DNA of 64,000 nt from Sideroxydans sp. GTDB taxonomy: Bacteria; Pseudomonadota; Gammaproteobacteria; Burkholderiales; Gallionellaceae. Location: NCBI GenBank assembly GCA_028707175.1, contig JAQTUV010000001.1, positions 310,001-374,000 of the forward strand. The letters are read 5' to 3'. The position numbers were made by a program, and so were the translations under genes. Shown here piece by piece: positions 35,944 to 45,612 of this stretch (its first letter is position 1; each line of letters opens with the position of its first letter). A model generated the notes under the pieces. That model searched no databases, was not told the DNA's origin, and saw nothing but the letters and a program-made list of their open reading frames with translations.

Positions 35944-36717
35944 TTGTTTAAGCTGATTTGTATTGCTGCTGGATATTATTTTTTTGGATGGTGGGGCGTT
36001 TTGCTCGGTTTGATCTTGGGTTCGATCATTGACCGTATTCGCGCTCTGGGGCAAGGCGCATTGAACCCATTAAGAGCCGCACTGAGACAAGCTGTTTTTT
36101 TAGAGGCGGTGTTTACGGCAATGGGTAAGTTGGCCAAAGCAGATGGACATGTTTCACAGGTTGAGATCGACCATGTCGAAGCGCTGATGCAAAAATTGGG
36201 GATGACTGAAGCGCATCGAAAGCAAGCTATCGCATGGTTTAAGCAGGGGGCTGATCCGACATTCGAACTGTCCACGACACTAGATCGATTTAATTCTGCA
36301 TGTGGGCATACCAAAAATCTGAAGGATGTCTTTCTGGTTTATTTGATCGTGATGGCGCTAGCGGATGGCCACTTCCACCCGGCTGAGCAGGCGTTGCTGA
36401 GTGACATCGCAGGTCGTTTGGGCTATGGGCGCGAGGCGTTTAAGCATTTGCTCGATATGGTGCTGAATCAATCTCACTTCGGTGGAGGGCAAGGCAGTTC
36501 CGCACAATCATTGGATGACGCTTATAAGGCTTTGGGGGTCACCGCCGAAAGTGGCGATGCGGAAGTGAAACGTGCTTACCGTAAATTGATGAGCCAATAC
36601 CATCCGGACAAATTGATCGGGCAAGGTTTGCCAGAAGACATGATTAAGATGGCGACCGAACAAGCCAAGGAGATTCAGCTTGCTTACGATCTGATCAAGC
36701 AAAAACGAGGAATATGA
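35944..36717 (+). CDS. djlA: co-chaperone DjlA (TerB-like plus J domain)
   Basis: 257 residues. N-terminal membrane segment (FKLICIAAGYYFFGWWGVLLGLILGSIIDRIRA), a TerB-like helical domain (KLAKADGHVSQVEIDHVEALM; MALADGHFHPAEQALLSDIA), an FGGGQG linker, and a C-terminal J domain with the HPD tripeptide (KLMSQYHPDKLIGQGLP). It stimulates DnaK ATPase at the inner membrane. The start is TTG 35944, 6 bases after GGAG and matching the family N terminus; the open frame to 35854 is not homologous. Confidence 0.92.
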   Translation: MFKLICIAAGYYFFGWWGVLLGLILGSIIDRIRALGQGALNPLRAALRQAVFLEAVFTAMGKLAKADGHVSQVEIDHVEALMQKLGMTEAHRKQAIAWFKQGADPTFELSTTLDRFNSACGHTKNLKDVFLVYLIVMALADGHFHPAEQALLSDIAGRLGYGREAFKHLLDMVLNQSHFGGGQGSSAQSLDDAYKALGVTAESGDAEVKRAYRKLMSQYHPDKLIGQGLPEDMIKMATEQAKEIQLAYDLIKQKRGI

Positions 36718-36899
36718 TTGTTTGCGCAATATAGGCTTTCTGGCTGTTAAAATGCGCCGCCGAATGATTGTGTGTGCTGGCGTCTTGGTGCAATGAGGAA
36801 CTAAATTGATTTGCCGGTGCTCTCAGACGCACCCTTGCGCAGTAAAGCGATAGGGAATTTGTTGTACATTTTTGTAACTTTGTAAAAGGGAAATACACC

Positions 36900-37616
36900 A
36901 TGAAGAAATTGCTCGTATTGGCTGCTGCATTGAGTGTTGCTCAGCCGGCAATGGCAGGTAACGTTGATCTTAGTAAGCTTGGTACAGTTCAGGCCGATTT
37001 CCGTAGCTTGTCCGAAGATCTCGGCTCTGCACTCAGCTACAAGGCAATTTCTCCTGCTGAATCGATGGGTGTGACTGGTTTTGATGTAGGTGTTGAATTG
37101 ACCAGCACCAAGTTGTCTAAAAGCGCAGCTTTGTGGAAGACCGTGAGTGGTTCTGATATCACGAGTTTGTATGTGCCTAAGTTGCACGTTACAAAAGGTT
37201 TGCCATTGGATATCGATATTGCTGCTTTTGCTTCTGCGATCCCTACAACCGGCATCAGCCTGTTCGGCGGTGAGTTGAAGTATGCCGTTTTGCCAGGCAG
37301 CGTAGCATTGCCTGCAGTCGCGGTTCGTGGCGCGATGACTAAATTGACGGGGATTAATCAGTTGTCTTTTGATACGAAATCAATCGATGTATCCGTCTCA
37401 AAAGGATTCGCGATGTTCACCCCCTACGCGGGTATTGGACAAGTGTGGACAACAAGTACGCCAGACGCGTCGCTTGGTTTGACTGCTGAGAAATTCACCC
37501 AAGCAAAAACATTCGTGGGTGCCAACCTGAATTTTGGCCTCACTAATTTTGCTGCTGAATATGACAAAACGGGTTCTGCTAACTCTTACAACGTTAAGTT
37601 GGGTTTCCGTTTCTAA
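36900..37616 (+). CDS. outer-membrane beta-barrel-like protein
   Basis: 238 residues with signal peptide MKKLLVLAAALSVAQPAMA. The rest alternates polar and hydrophobic residues and ends in aromatic NVKLGFRF, the C-terminal signature of outer-membrane barrels. Blocks such as ALPAVAVRGAMTKLTG and KGFAMFTPYAGIGQVWTTS suit an 8-10 strand barrel. AAAGGG precedes the start. Family not recognised by name. Followed by a strong terminator. Confidence 0.75.
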   Translation: MKKLLVLAAALSVAQPAMAGNVDLSKLGTVQADFRSLSEDLGSALSYKAISPAESMGVTGFDVGVELTSTKLSKSAALWKTVSGSDITSLYVPKLHVTKGLPLDIDIAAFASAIPTTGISLFGGELKYAVLPGSVALPAVAVRGAMTKLTGINQLSFDTKSIDVSVSKGFAMFTPYAGIGQVWTTSTPDASLGLTAEKFTQAKTFVGANLNFGLTNFAAEYDKTGSANSYNVKLGFRF

Positions 37617-37660
37617 GTAGCATCTACATCAGGGCGCGGTTACCGTCGCCTTGTATGTTA

Positions 37661-37697
37661 AAAAAGCCGGAGAACAAATTTTGTTCTCCGGCTTTTT
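37661..37697. terminator. bidirectional terminator
   Basis: Near-perfect stem AAAAAGCCGGAGAACAA / TTGTTCTCCGGCTTTTT with a short loop, between the convergent outer-membrane protein gene and the GGDEF/EAL gene. Confidence 0.93.
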
Positions 37698-37738
37698 ATT
37701 TGTGGGCGGCGTGTAGCTTCCCTGCTGTTATTGCCGCG

Positions 37739-40700
37739 CTACTTGAATTCGTTCAGCGTCTTGCCGTTACGCAGTAGGCTGGAAAATTCACCTTGAGCTA
37801 GCGCCTCGCTAAAGTAGAACCCCTGGATCTCATCGCAGCCACGAGTACGTAGATAGGAAAGTTGTTCAAGCGTTTCTACACCTTCGCTGATGACGCGTAG
37901 CTTCATGCGTTGCGCCAGGCTGATGATGGCATCTACGATCATGGCATCCTCTGCGCGCGAACTGATTCCTTGCACGAATGATTGATCGATCTTCAAGCTG
38001 TCAATCGGGAAGCGACGTAGATATCCAAAATTCGAATAGCCTGTACCAAAGTCGTCAAGTGAGATTTTCACGCCGATCTTTTTGAGTTTGCGCATCGTCT
38101 CGATAGCCGCTTCTGGTTCGTGTATCAGCATGCTTTCTGTTAGCTCCAACTCAAGGCACCGAGCAGGGACCGCGAATTTATTTAAGGCGGCGCTAACGAG
38201 TTTATCCAAATGCCCGCTTCGGAATTGACGTGACGATACGTTGATCGCGATACATATCTCGGGTAATCCCTCATCCCTCCAGCGCTTGATCTGCGCACAG
38301 GTTTCTTCCAGAACCCAATTTCCGATGGTCAATATCACACCCGATTTTTCAGCGAGTGGAATGAATTGGCTTGGAGGCGTCCACGTGCCGTCAGCCTTAG
38401 GCCATCGTGTTAGGGCTTCTGCACCGCAGATCATCCCCGTGCGGATATCAACTTTGGGCTGATAGTGCAAAACTAGTTCTTGATGCAAGACCGCACGCCG
38501 CAGATCATTTTCGAGTTCCAGTTTGTTGCGAGCATCAGCATTTAGTTCGGGTGTGTAGAAGGAGAATTGATTTCGTCCATTCTCTTTTGCCAGATACATT
38601 GCAGCATCCGCATTTTTGGTGAGTTCGGCGACAGTCGATCCGTTATCTGGATACAGGCTGATCCCGATACTTCCTCCAATGAAAACTTCTACCCCATTGG
38701 AAAGTAAGAAAGGTGCCGCCAAGGTGTTGATGATGTCGCGAGCGATGACGGCAGCATCTTGTTTGTCTTGCAGAGGAGAGGCAATCAGGATGAATTCATC
38801 CCCGCCTAATCTGCCCAAGGTGTCGCCTTCACGCAGACGTTCATTCAGACGTTTGGCCACGGCGCACAAGAGTTCATCACCGACTATGTGGCCGAAGCTG
38901 TCGTTCACTTGCTTGAAGCGGTCTAGGTCAATGAATAGCACGCTTAACTGTTGAGCGTGGCGACGTGCTTGTTCTAATTCTTGTTCCAAGCGTGACTCAG
39001 CCAATGAACGATTGGAGAGTTTAGTCAGAGGATCATGGTGGGCCATGAATTCCAATTTAGCTTGATTCTCTTTGAGTTGGGTGATGTCGGAGAACACGCC
39101 GAGATAGCGTATGGGCTTGTCCTTGTCGTTGCGGATGGCGCTGATGGTGACAAGCTGTGGATATATTTCTCCGTTTTTGCGCCGATTCCACAGCTCACCT
39201 TGCCAGAATCCATGTTTGTTGATGTCGTTCCAGAGTGTTTTGTAGAACGCCTTACCTTGTCGTCCAGAACTGAGCATTCTCGGATTCTTACCGATGACTT
39301 CTGTTGCGGTATACCCCGTCATTTTGGTGAAGGCTGGGTTGACGGCGATCAGATTGGCATTAGCATCGGTGACCATTACCCCCTCGCGGGTGTTCTGCAT
39401 CACGGCGGCGGCTTCGTGTAGTTTGTCTTCTACAGCTTTGCGCTCAGTTATGTCGGTGAGGGTGGCGATATGTGATCGTCGACCAGCGAACATTCCGCAC
39501 GCTGATGTCAATAATATCCAGATATGTTTACCTGTCGCTGTGCGCATCTCGACTTCTTCACCCACTACGATCTCGCCGGCTTTTTGCCGAGCGACGATAC
39601 TTTCTCGCACCGAAAGGTCGACATAGAAGTTGCTAGCATTTAGCCCTTTGATTTTTGAGGCGTCGATGTTGAAAAGTTGCTCGGCAGGACGGTTGGCAAA
39701 GGAGACGGAACTATCTTCGGCGTCAACGATGACGACAGGGAAAGGAGAATTTTCGACGAGTGAACGATAGCGAAGTTCGCTCTCCTTCAAAGATGCCAAA
39801 AGTGTTTTTTGCTCACTGATATCTCGTGCGACGATGATGGCGACGGGGCGCCCGAAATAGTCACCTCTGACACCGTTCACACTCTTGGGGAAGATTTCTC
39901 CATTTTTGCGCACCCCCCAAAATTCCATGTGTTGCGGTTCGCCAGAGAATACTTTTCCTAACTTCGACTGGATGATCGAAAAATCATTCTTTTCTGTGGC
40001 AAGTAGCGCCCACGGAGGGAGTTGTAATATTTCTTCACGGGTATAGCCGTACATCAAGGTAGCGCCTTGATTGACATCAAGGATCGTTCCTTGCATGTCA
40101 GCCACATAAACCGATTCGGTGAGGCTGTTGATGATGCCGCGATAGGTTGCTTCTGACTGCGCTAATTTAAATTCTGATTCTTTGCGTGCGCTGATGTCTT
40201 GTTTGACGGCGATGAAGTGGGTGATGCCCTTGTCTGCGGCGCAGACTGGGGTGATGGTCATCTCTTCAGTGTAGAGGGTGCCATCTTTACGTTTATTGAC
40301 GATTTCACCACGCCACACTTTGCCACTCAAGATGGTGTTCCACAGCACTTCGTAGTGCTCGCTCGTTTGTAGGCCGGACTTTACCAACTCTTTGGAGCGT
40401 TTTCCCAAGGCTTCCGCGAGCGAATAACCGGTCATTTCGGTGAAGGCAGGGTTAGCCCATTCGATGAAGCCATGTTTGTCGGTGATGACGATTGCGTTGG
40501 CAGTGGAATTGAGTGCGGTGTCCTTAAGGTGTAGATGAGCTTCGACCTGTTTGCGTTCGGTCAGGTCGCGTGCCACAGCGACGATGTACTGCTCGTTATT
40601 TTTTTCGATGATGCCAGCGCTAATCTCAACGGGGAACGTACTGCCATCACGACGTTTATGTTGCGTTTCAATCAAACGTTTTCCATCGCGCACGGTGATG

Positions 40701-41749
40701 TCGTGTTCGCTCTGCCAATCGGTAGTGGTGGAGAAGTTAGCATCGATATCGACCACGCGCAGACGTAAGAGCTCATCAAGCGTGTAACCTAAAGATTTGC
40801 AGGCTTGCGCATTGCATTCGATCACGGCTCCACTTTCCGGCTTTACGACGAAGATTGCGTCGTTGGTTTGCTCCATCAAGCTTTGGTAGAACATTTGCTG
40901 GCGCGTCTCTGCGATCTGCTGCTGTGCATGGTGCAGTTCTTTGCGCTGTCGTTCTAGTGTCTCATGCAGGAACTCGATATAACGTCCCTGTATGTTTTTG
41001 ACGATGTCGTGACGGGTGACGATGCCCTGCAATATCTCCCCTTCGACCACGACCAAGCGCCGGATATGGGAACGTTCCATACGCTGCATCGCCTGTTGTA
41101 AGGGGAGTTGAGCATCCACTGTTTGTACGGGTGAATGCATTACTTGGGTGATGTGTACATGCGTCGGGTCGTTGACGGTGCGCGCCAAAGAGATGGTGTC
41201 GCGCTCCGTGAGGATGCCAATGGGTTTCTGGTCGCGTGCGACGATGACACAGCTGATCTTATGTTGCGCCATCATGTCGACCGCATCGGCCAGTGTGGCA
41301 TCCTCTTTGAGGATGATGAGATTGCGTGTCATGGCTGAACCGACGGTCTTCAATTCAACCAGATATTCCATGCCCATGTAGTGGATGAAATCTGCCTCAC
41401 TTACGATGCCACTCAAACATCCCGCTTCATCTACAACGATAAGGTGACGATATGCTTTGCCAGCAATGAGTTGGTAGGCATCACGAAAATCCATGTCGGA
41501 AGGAGCAGTCAATGGAGGCGTGCTCATCACATCTGACATGCTCAATTCGGCGATCACCCTGCGCTCAGCCATCAATACGATGGCATCTTGCTCGGTGAAT
41601 ATCCCAACGGGATGGTATTCGGTGTCGACCGCGACCACGCAACTGATACGTAGTGATTCCATACTTTCCAGAACATCAGGCAAAGCGGTTTCAGGTGCCA
41701 CGGTGAACACCGAAGGGGAGAGGATTGAGTGAAGAGTAAGTTTTTGCAT
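37739..41749 (-). CDS. CBS-PAS-GGDEF-EAL cyclic-di-GMP signalling protein
   Basis: 1336 residues, soluble. Order: four CBS motifs in two tandem pairs (about 1-250, ending DIVKNIQGRYIEFL), a coiled linker, five PAS domains (about 285-900, several with the PAC ending ..ITERK), GGDEF (about 905-1065, intact RLGGDEF), EAL (about 1078-1330, CGAEALTRW, LELTESMLI, DDFGTGYSN). Both catalytic signatures look intact, so it may make and break c-di-GMP. The CBS pairs could bind adenine nucleotides and so link energy state to c-di-GMP. Divergent from the CHASE2 gene. Confidence 0.93.
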   Translation of the reverse strand: MQKLTLHSILSPSVFTVAPETALPDVLESMESLRISCVVAVDTEYHPVGIFTEQDAIVLMAERRVIAELSMSDVMSTPPLTAPSDMDFRDAYQLIAGKAYRHLIVVDEAGCLSGIVSEADFIHYMGMEYLVELKTVGSAMTRNLIILKEDATLADAVDMMAQHKISCVIVARDQKPIGILTERDTISLARTVNDPTHVHITQVMHSPVQTVDAQLPLQQAMQRMERSHIRRLVVVEGEILQGIVTRHDIVKNIQGRYIEFLHETLERQRKELHHAQQQIAETRQQMFYQSLMEQTNDAIFVVKPESGAVIECNAQACKSLGYTLDELLRLRVVDIDANFSTTTDWQSEHDITVRDGKRLIETQHKRRDGSTFPVEISAGIIEKNNEQYIVAVARDLTERKQVEAHLHLKDTALNSTANAIVITDKHGFIEWANPAFTEMTGYSLAEALGKRSKELVKSGLQTSEHYEVLWNTILSGKVWRGEIVNKRKDGTLYTEEMTITPVCAADKGITHFIAVKQDISARKESEFKLAQSEATYRGIINSLTESVYVADMQGTILDVNQGATLMYGYTREEILQLPPWALLATEKNDFSIIQSKLGKVFSGEPQHMEFWGVRKNGEIFPKSVNGVRGDYFGRPVAIIVARDISEQKTLLASLKESELRYRSLVENSPFPVVIVDAEDSSVSFANRPAEQLFNIDASKIKGLNASNFYVDLSVRESIVARQKAGEIVVGEEVEMRTATGKHIWILLTSACGMFAGRRSHIATLTDITERKAVEDKLHEAAAVMQNTREGVMVTDANANLIAVNPAFTKMTGYTATEVIGKNPRMLSSGRQGKAFYKTLWNDINKHGFWQGELWNRRKNGEIYPQLVTISAIRNDKDKPIRYLGVFSDITQLKENQAKLEFMAHHDPLTKLSNRSLAESRLEQELEQARRHAQQLSVLFIDLDRFKQVNDSFGHIVGDELLCAVAKRLNERLREGDTLGRLGGDEFILIASPLQDKQDAAVIARDIINTLAAPFLLSNGVEVFIGGSIGISLYPDNGSTVAELTKNADAAMYLAKENGRNQFSFYTPELNADARNKLELENDLRRAVLHQELVLHYQPKVDIRTGMICGAEALTRWPKADGTWTPPSQFIPLAEKSGVILTIGNWVLEETCAQIKRWRDEGLPEICIAINVSSRQFRSGHLDKLVSAALNKFAVPARCLELELTESMLIHEPEAAIETMRKLKKIGVKISLDDFGTGYSNFGYLRRFPIDSLKIDQSFVQGISSRAEDAMIVDAIISLAQRMKLRVISEGVETLEQLSYLRTRGCDEIQGFYFSEALAQGEFSSLLRNGKTLNEFK

Positions 41750-41943
41750 TTCAGCTTTGTGCCTAGCTGTTGTGTTGTTTGTTTTGGTGAGATGCGGTGC
41801 CCGTGTGTTGGCAACACTATCATTTAATACAAGTACGGATATTATCCTTTCATCGGCAAAAAAATGAATTACTGAAGTAAATATTAGGGCAACGGGTGGC
41901 CTTATTTTTAATGAATGGCTGACCGGCTGGTAAAATCCTTTGT

Positions 41944-43668
41944 ATGAACAATCTCAAACTCATCTTAATTAGTCGCCTGCGTTTTGCCATGGTGGCTTGG
42001 TCTGAACTGCTGGCTAAGTATTTGAAGCGCAGTTTTTATCTTTATCTTGCGGGTGTATTCAGCGTATTTGCGGTGTTGGATACGACGGTGTTGCACATCA
42101 CGAGTGAGATGCGCACGGCAGCGTTCGATGCGATGGTGCGTTACCGCGTGTTTCCGCCGAAACCAGATCCTGACATCATCATCGTTGACATCAACGAAGC
42201 GAGTCTGGCGGCGATGTCCAAGGATTACGGACGCTGGCCGTGGCCGCGTCAGGTGTTGGGCGAGTTTGTGGAGAACATCGAAAAGCAGCATCCCAAAGCG
42301 GTGGTGTTCGACGTGCTGTTTAGTGATGCGGATATCTACAATCCTGATAGTGACGCGTATTTCGATGCTGCTATCGCGGGCACGAACAATACGTTCTTCC
42401 CCATGTTGCGCCTCGATCCCTCTGCGGATGCCTTGAGTGAACTTAAAACGTCGCAGATTCCCGGTGCCAGTGCGGTACCTGATGAACAAGCCAAAGCCGA
42501 TGCGACTGTGGCGCTGGTGTTGCCACACTTTGAATCTGCGCTGACTGCAGGGCGTTTGGGCACACACAATGTATATCCTGATGTGGATGGCGTGGTGCGT
42601 AACTATCCAGTACACATCGCCAGCGATGGTTGGCGTTTGCCTTCGCTGCCATCTCGTATGGGCAGCGAATTCGGTTGGAAAGAACCCAGCACTGAGTCGA
42701 TTTTGCTTAACTGGCGTGGCAAGCCGTTCAGTTATCAATACGTTAGCTTCTCTGATGTATTCGCCGACATGAGTAGCAAGAACAAACAACGTGCGCAGGA
42801 TGAATTCAAAGACAAAATCATCATCATCGGTTCGACAGCTCCAGGACTGTTCGATATTCGTACTACGCCGATGGCGCGTATGTATCCCGGTGTGGAGATT
42901 TTAGCGACAGCCATCGACAATCATAAACACGCCGATTCGTTGCGCTTTCCGGAAGGGCGTATCTGGTATTTGCTCATCACCTTGGCACTTATCTGGGCGA
43001 CAGCGTGGGCGTTTTATCGTGAGGAAGGGCGCGGCAATATCGACAAGTTGTTCGGTCTGTCGCAAATCATTTTGATTGGATTCTCTTTCGCCAGCATCAA
43101 TTTTTCTAACACCTATATCAATCTCGCAGGCCCGGTGATGTTGGGCATCGCCTATTTCTCGCTGGCACGTTTGTATGCCACGGCGACGGGTAAGGCGTTG
43201 GAGAAGAACATGGTGCGCGAGGCGACTGCACGTGAAGGGGATGTGCAAGCCACGTTAATGTTGATTCGCTTTGATACCAATTTGAATGTGGTGCCGGATG
43301 CAATTCTGGAAAAAATTCGTCTGGGCGTCAGTCGCATCGGTTCACCCAACAAGAGCGTTGAAGTGGTGAGTGGTGATCAAAAGGGCTTATGGGGATTGTT
43401 TGAAAAGACGATTGCCATCTCTTGGGTGGAAGAGGCAAACAGCGATGCGACACGCCAACAGATTGAGGCGGATGCGGCACTGGTGCTGGCAGAGCTCCCA
43501 TCGGTATTGAAGCGATTTTTATTGAATGTAGATAACGCCACGCGTCATGTCGTACAACAAGGCATGATTGAGGGGGGAGGCAAAGCAGAAGCCGATTGGC
43601 GTTTGCTGTTCGCAGAGGCTTTGATTAAGTGGCATGAGCAAGAGAGGAAACAACATGAAGCAATGTAG
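41944..43668 (+). CDS. CHASE2-domain membrane sensor without known output domain
   Basis: 574 residues. One N-terminal membrane segment, a large periplasmic CHASE2 domain (about 60-330: FDAMVRYRVFPPKPDPDIIIVDINEASLAAMSKDYGRWPWPR, AVVFDVLFSDAD, KIIIIGSTAPGLFDIRTTPMARMYPGVEI) and three closing membrane segments, then about 160 cytoplasmic residues. In most CHASE2 proteins the tail is an adenylate cyclase, GGDEF or kinase domain. Here the tail shows none of these motifs. It overlaps the SH3 gene by 14 bases. Confidence 0.88.
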   Translation: MNNLKLILISRLRFAMVAWSELLAKYLKRSFYLYLAGVFSVFAVLDTTVLHITSEMRTAAFDAMVRYRVFPPKPDPDIIIVDINEASLAAMSKDYGRWPWPRQVLGEFVENIEKQHPKAVVFDVLFSDADIYNPDSDAYFDAAIAGTNNTFFPMLRLDPSADALSELKTSQIPGASAVPDEQAKADATVALVLPHFESALTAGRLGTHNVYPDVDGVVRNYPVHIASDGWRLPSLPSRMGSEFGWKEPSTESILLNWRGKPFSYQYVSFSDVFADMSSKNKQRAQDEFKDKIIIIGSTAPGLFDIRTTPMARMYPGVEILATAIDNHKHADSLRFPEGRIWYLLITLALIWATAWAFYREEGRGNIDKLFGLSQIILIGFSFASINFSNTYINLAGPVMLGIAYFSLARLYATATGKALEKNMVREATAREGDVQATLMLIRFDTNLNVVPDAILEKIRLGVSRIGSPNKSVEVVSGDQKGLWGLFEKTIAISWVEEANSDATRQQIEADAALVLAELPSVLKRFLLNVDNATRHVVQQGMIEGGGKAEADWRLLFAEALIKWHEQERKQHEAM

Positions 43669-44158
43669 AAAATGGACGGTGCTGGCGCTGTGTGCGGCAC
43701 TTTATGCAGGCGCAGCATCAGCAGGAGAAGTCGGGACAATGGCAAAGGCTGATGCGTTAAGAGCGGAGCCTTTTAGTGATGCGAAAACCCTGAAAGCATT
43801 TGCCGCAGGCGAAAAGCTCGACATCCTTTTAAAACAAGGAGGCTGGTACAAAGTGAAGTCAGGCAAGCTTTCCGGCTGGGTGCGCATGTTGAGTGTGAGC
43901 AAAGGCGATGCAAAAAAAGGCACGAGTACGGCATCAGGTTTGTTGGCGCTGTCATCTGGGCGTGCGGGTACGGGCAAGGTTGTGGCAACTACTGGTGTGC
44001 GAGGTTTGAATGATGAGGAATTGAAAGCCGCAAAATTTGATGAGGCTGAATTGAAACGTGCGGAAGCCAACGCATCAAGCAAAGCGGATGCCGCTAAATT
44101 CGCGAAACAGGGCAAGCTCGTTGCACGTCCGTTCGACTACCTGCCTGAAGTGAAATGA
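43655..44158 (+). CDS. periplasmic SH3b-domain protein
   Basis: 167 residues with signal peptide MKQCRKWTVLALCAALYAGAASA. A bacterial SH3 domain follows (AKADALRAEPFSDAKTLKAFAAGEKLDILLKQGGWYKVKSGKLSGWVRMLSV), then a basic, Ala/Lys-rich helical tail with the repeated motif LKAAKFDEAELKRAEA. SH3b domains often bind cell-wall or protein ligands. GAGGAAA precedes ATG 43655. Sits between and overlaps the CHASE2 and M48 genes. Confidence 0.87.
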   Translation: MKQCRKWTVLALCAALYAGAASAGEVGTMAKADALRAEPFSDAKTLKAFAAGEKLDILLKQGGWYKVKSGKLSGWVRMLSVSKGDAKKGTSTASGLLALSSGRAGTGKVVATTGVRGLNDEELKAAKFDEAELKRAEANASSKADAAKFAKQGKLVARPFDYLPEVK

Positions 44159-45033
44159 GAGCACTCAATATGAAAAACGTTAGTCAATTATTTATGTTGT
44201 CAGTCTTGTGTGTTGTTTCAACCTTAAGTGGTGCGCTTGATTTTGGGCAGTTAAAAGGGCAGTTGGATGCGGCTAAAGCACAGATCCCTCCGGTTAATCC
44301 TAAGCTTACCCAAGCGGTGGAAGCAGTGAAAGAATTGAAAGGGCCGACTGAAGCTGAAGAGGTTGCGATTGGTCGGCAAATCGCAGGCAACCTGTTGGGC
44401 GTTGCGCCCTTGGTCAAAGACGATAAGTTGCAAAAGTATGTGAATCGCATTGGTACATGGGTCGCTAGCCAAAGCGAGCGTCCTGACTTGGCTTGGCATT
44501 TCGGCGTGATTCAGTCGGATGATGTGAACGCGTTTGCAGCGCCTGGCGGTTACATATTCATCACTTTGGGTTTGTACCGCACCTTGCAGAGCGAGGCTGA
44601 TTTGGCCGGTGTGTTAGGCCATGAAGTAGGCCACGTTGTGCGCCAGCATCACCTCAAGGTATTACAAAAAAGTAAGCTAGTAGATGCAGGCGGGAAGATG
44701 TTGTCGCAGTCTTTAGGTGGCAACAGCAAAGCGCAGGAATTTATTGGGAGTGGGGCTGAGATTGTCGCGCGTGGACTAGATAAAGATGCCGAATTCGAAG
44801 CAGATCGAATGGGCGTTGTGTTGGCTACCCGTGCGGGCTATGACGCATATGGATTACCCAGCGTGTTGCAACAAATTGGTCATGCTGCGAAAGATGATGA
44901 CCGCGTCGCACTGTTGTTTAAGACTCATCCATTACCAGAAGATCGTTTGAATAAATTAGATGCTGCGATGGCTGATCGCTTTGATCGAATCAAAGGCCAA
45001 ACGCTCGTGAAGCGCTTGTATCGAGTGAGGTGA
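44155..45033 (+). CDS. M48-family zinc metalloprotease
   Basis: 292 residues with signal peptide (MKNVSQLFMLSVLCVVSTLSG from the second ATG, 44170; the first ATG at 44155 overlaps the SH3 stop). Zinc motif HEVGH in GVLGHEVGHVVRQHHLKVL, third ligand in DKDAEFEADRMGV, and a C-terminal KTHPLPEDRLNKL as in BepA/LoiP-type periplasmic M48 proteases. Its job is probably outer-membrane or envelope protein quality control. Third gene of the CHASE2-SH3-M48 unit. Confidence 0.92.
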   Translation: MRALNMKNVSQLFMLSVLCVVSTLSGALDFGQLKGQLDAAKAQIPPVNPKLTQAVEAVKELKGPTEAEEVAIGRQIAGNLLGVAPLVKDDKLQKYVNRIGTWVASQSERPDLAWHFGVIQSDDVNAFAAPGGYIFITLGLYRTLQSEADLAGVLGHEVGHVVRQHHLKVLQKSKLVDAGGKMLSQSLGGNSKAQEFIGSGAEIVARGLDKDAEFEADRMGVVLATRAGYDAYGLPSVLQQIGHAAKDDDRVALLFKTHPLPEDRLNKLDAAMADRFDRIKGQTLVKRLYRVR

Positions 45034-45531
45034 TTAGTTTTTTTTGAAGATCGCTTTGACGCGACTAATCATGGCTTTGATATGGCGCTTTATATTTTGA
45101 TAAGCAGGCCAATTCGCCAAATATTCATGCAGCTTATTGCGGTAATGCATCACCCGTTCATATAACAGAGCGAACCAGCCAAGCTGCATCAGAGCAGGGC
45201 GGGTGAGGTTGAAGATGCGCGAAAACAGCGCCATGCCGATAATCTTTGCTAACACGAACACCGTGCCACCGATGAATACATGGCCGTTGGCGATGGCGTG
45301 TAAGCCAATGAGTTTGGCTGGGATGAGAATGGTGCTAGGTAGCAAGAATGCCACCAACGCCAAGCGTGGCGACATACTGGTGATATGCGTTTCGATGGCA
45401 TGGACGAAGCGACTTTGTCCCAACCGCGCCATGAGCTTGGCGGTCCAGTCCCAGATCGCTTCTTCGATAAGGAAGATGAGGGCGATGAGCCAAGTGAAGG
45501 GGGCGAGCAGTAAGCGCTTAAGTTTTTTCAA
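45034..45531 (-). CDS. conserved membrane protein of unknown function
   Basis: 165 residues. Two or three hydrophobic segments (APFTWLIALIFLIEEAIW, PRLALVAFLLPSTILIPAKLIGLHAIANGHVFIGGTVFVLAKIIGMALFSRIF) and a basic C terminus (NIKRHIKAMISRVKAIFKKN). The family is known to me only as a hypothetical. Convergent with the M48 gene, their stop codons abutting with no terminator between. Confidence 0.75.
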   Translation of the reverse strand: MKKLKRLLLAPFTWLIALIFLIEEAIWDWTAKLMARLGQSRFVHAIETHITSMSPRLALVAFLLPSTILIPAKLIGLHAIANGHVFIGGTVFVLAKIIGMALFSRIFNLTRPALMQLGWFALLYERVMHYRNKLHEYLANWPAYQNIKRHIKAMISRVKAIFKKN

Positions 45532-45612
45532 CGAGTAATCCTCAAATTTTCGTGCGGCATTCTACCAACCGTTTGGTAATATCCGCTTCCGTTTTAGCCG
45601 CGAGTTGTCGCC

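Noticed and set aside
41965-42789. 274-codon minus-strand frame inside the CHASE2 gene
   Set aside because: It is a His/Arg-rich shadow of a well-supported CHASE2 domain on the other strand.
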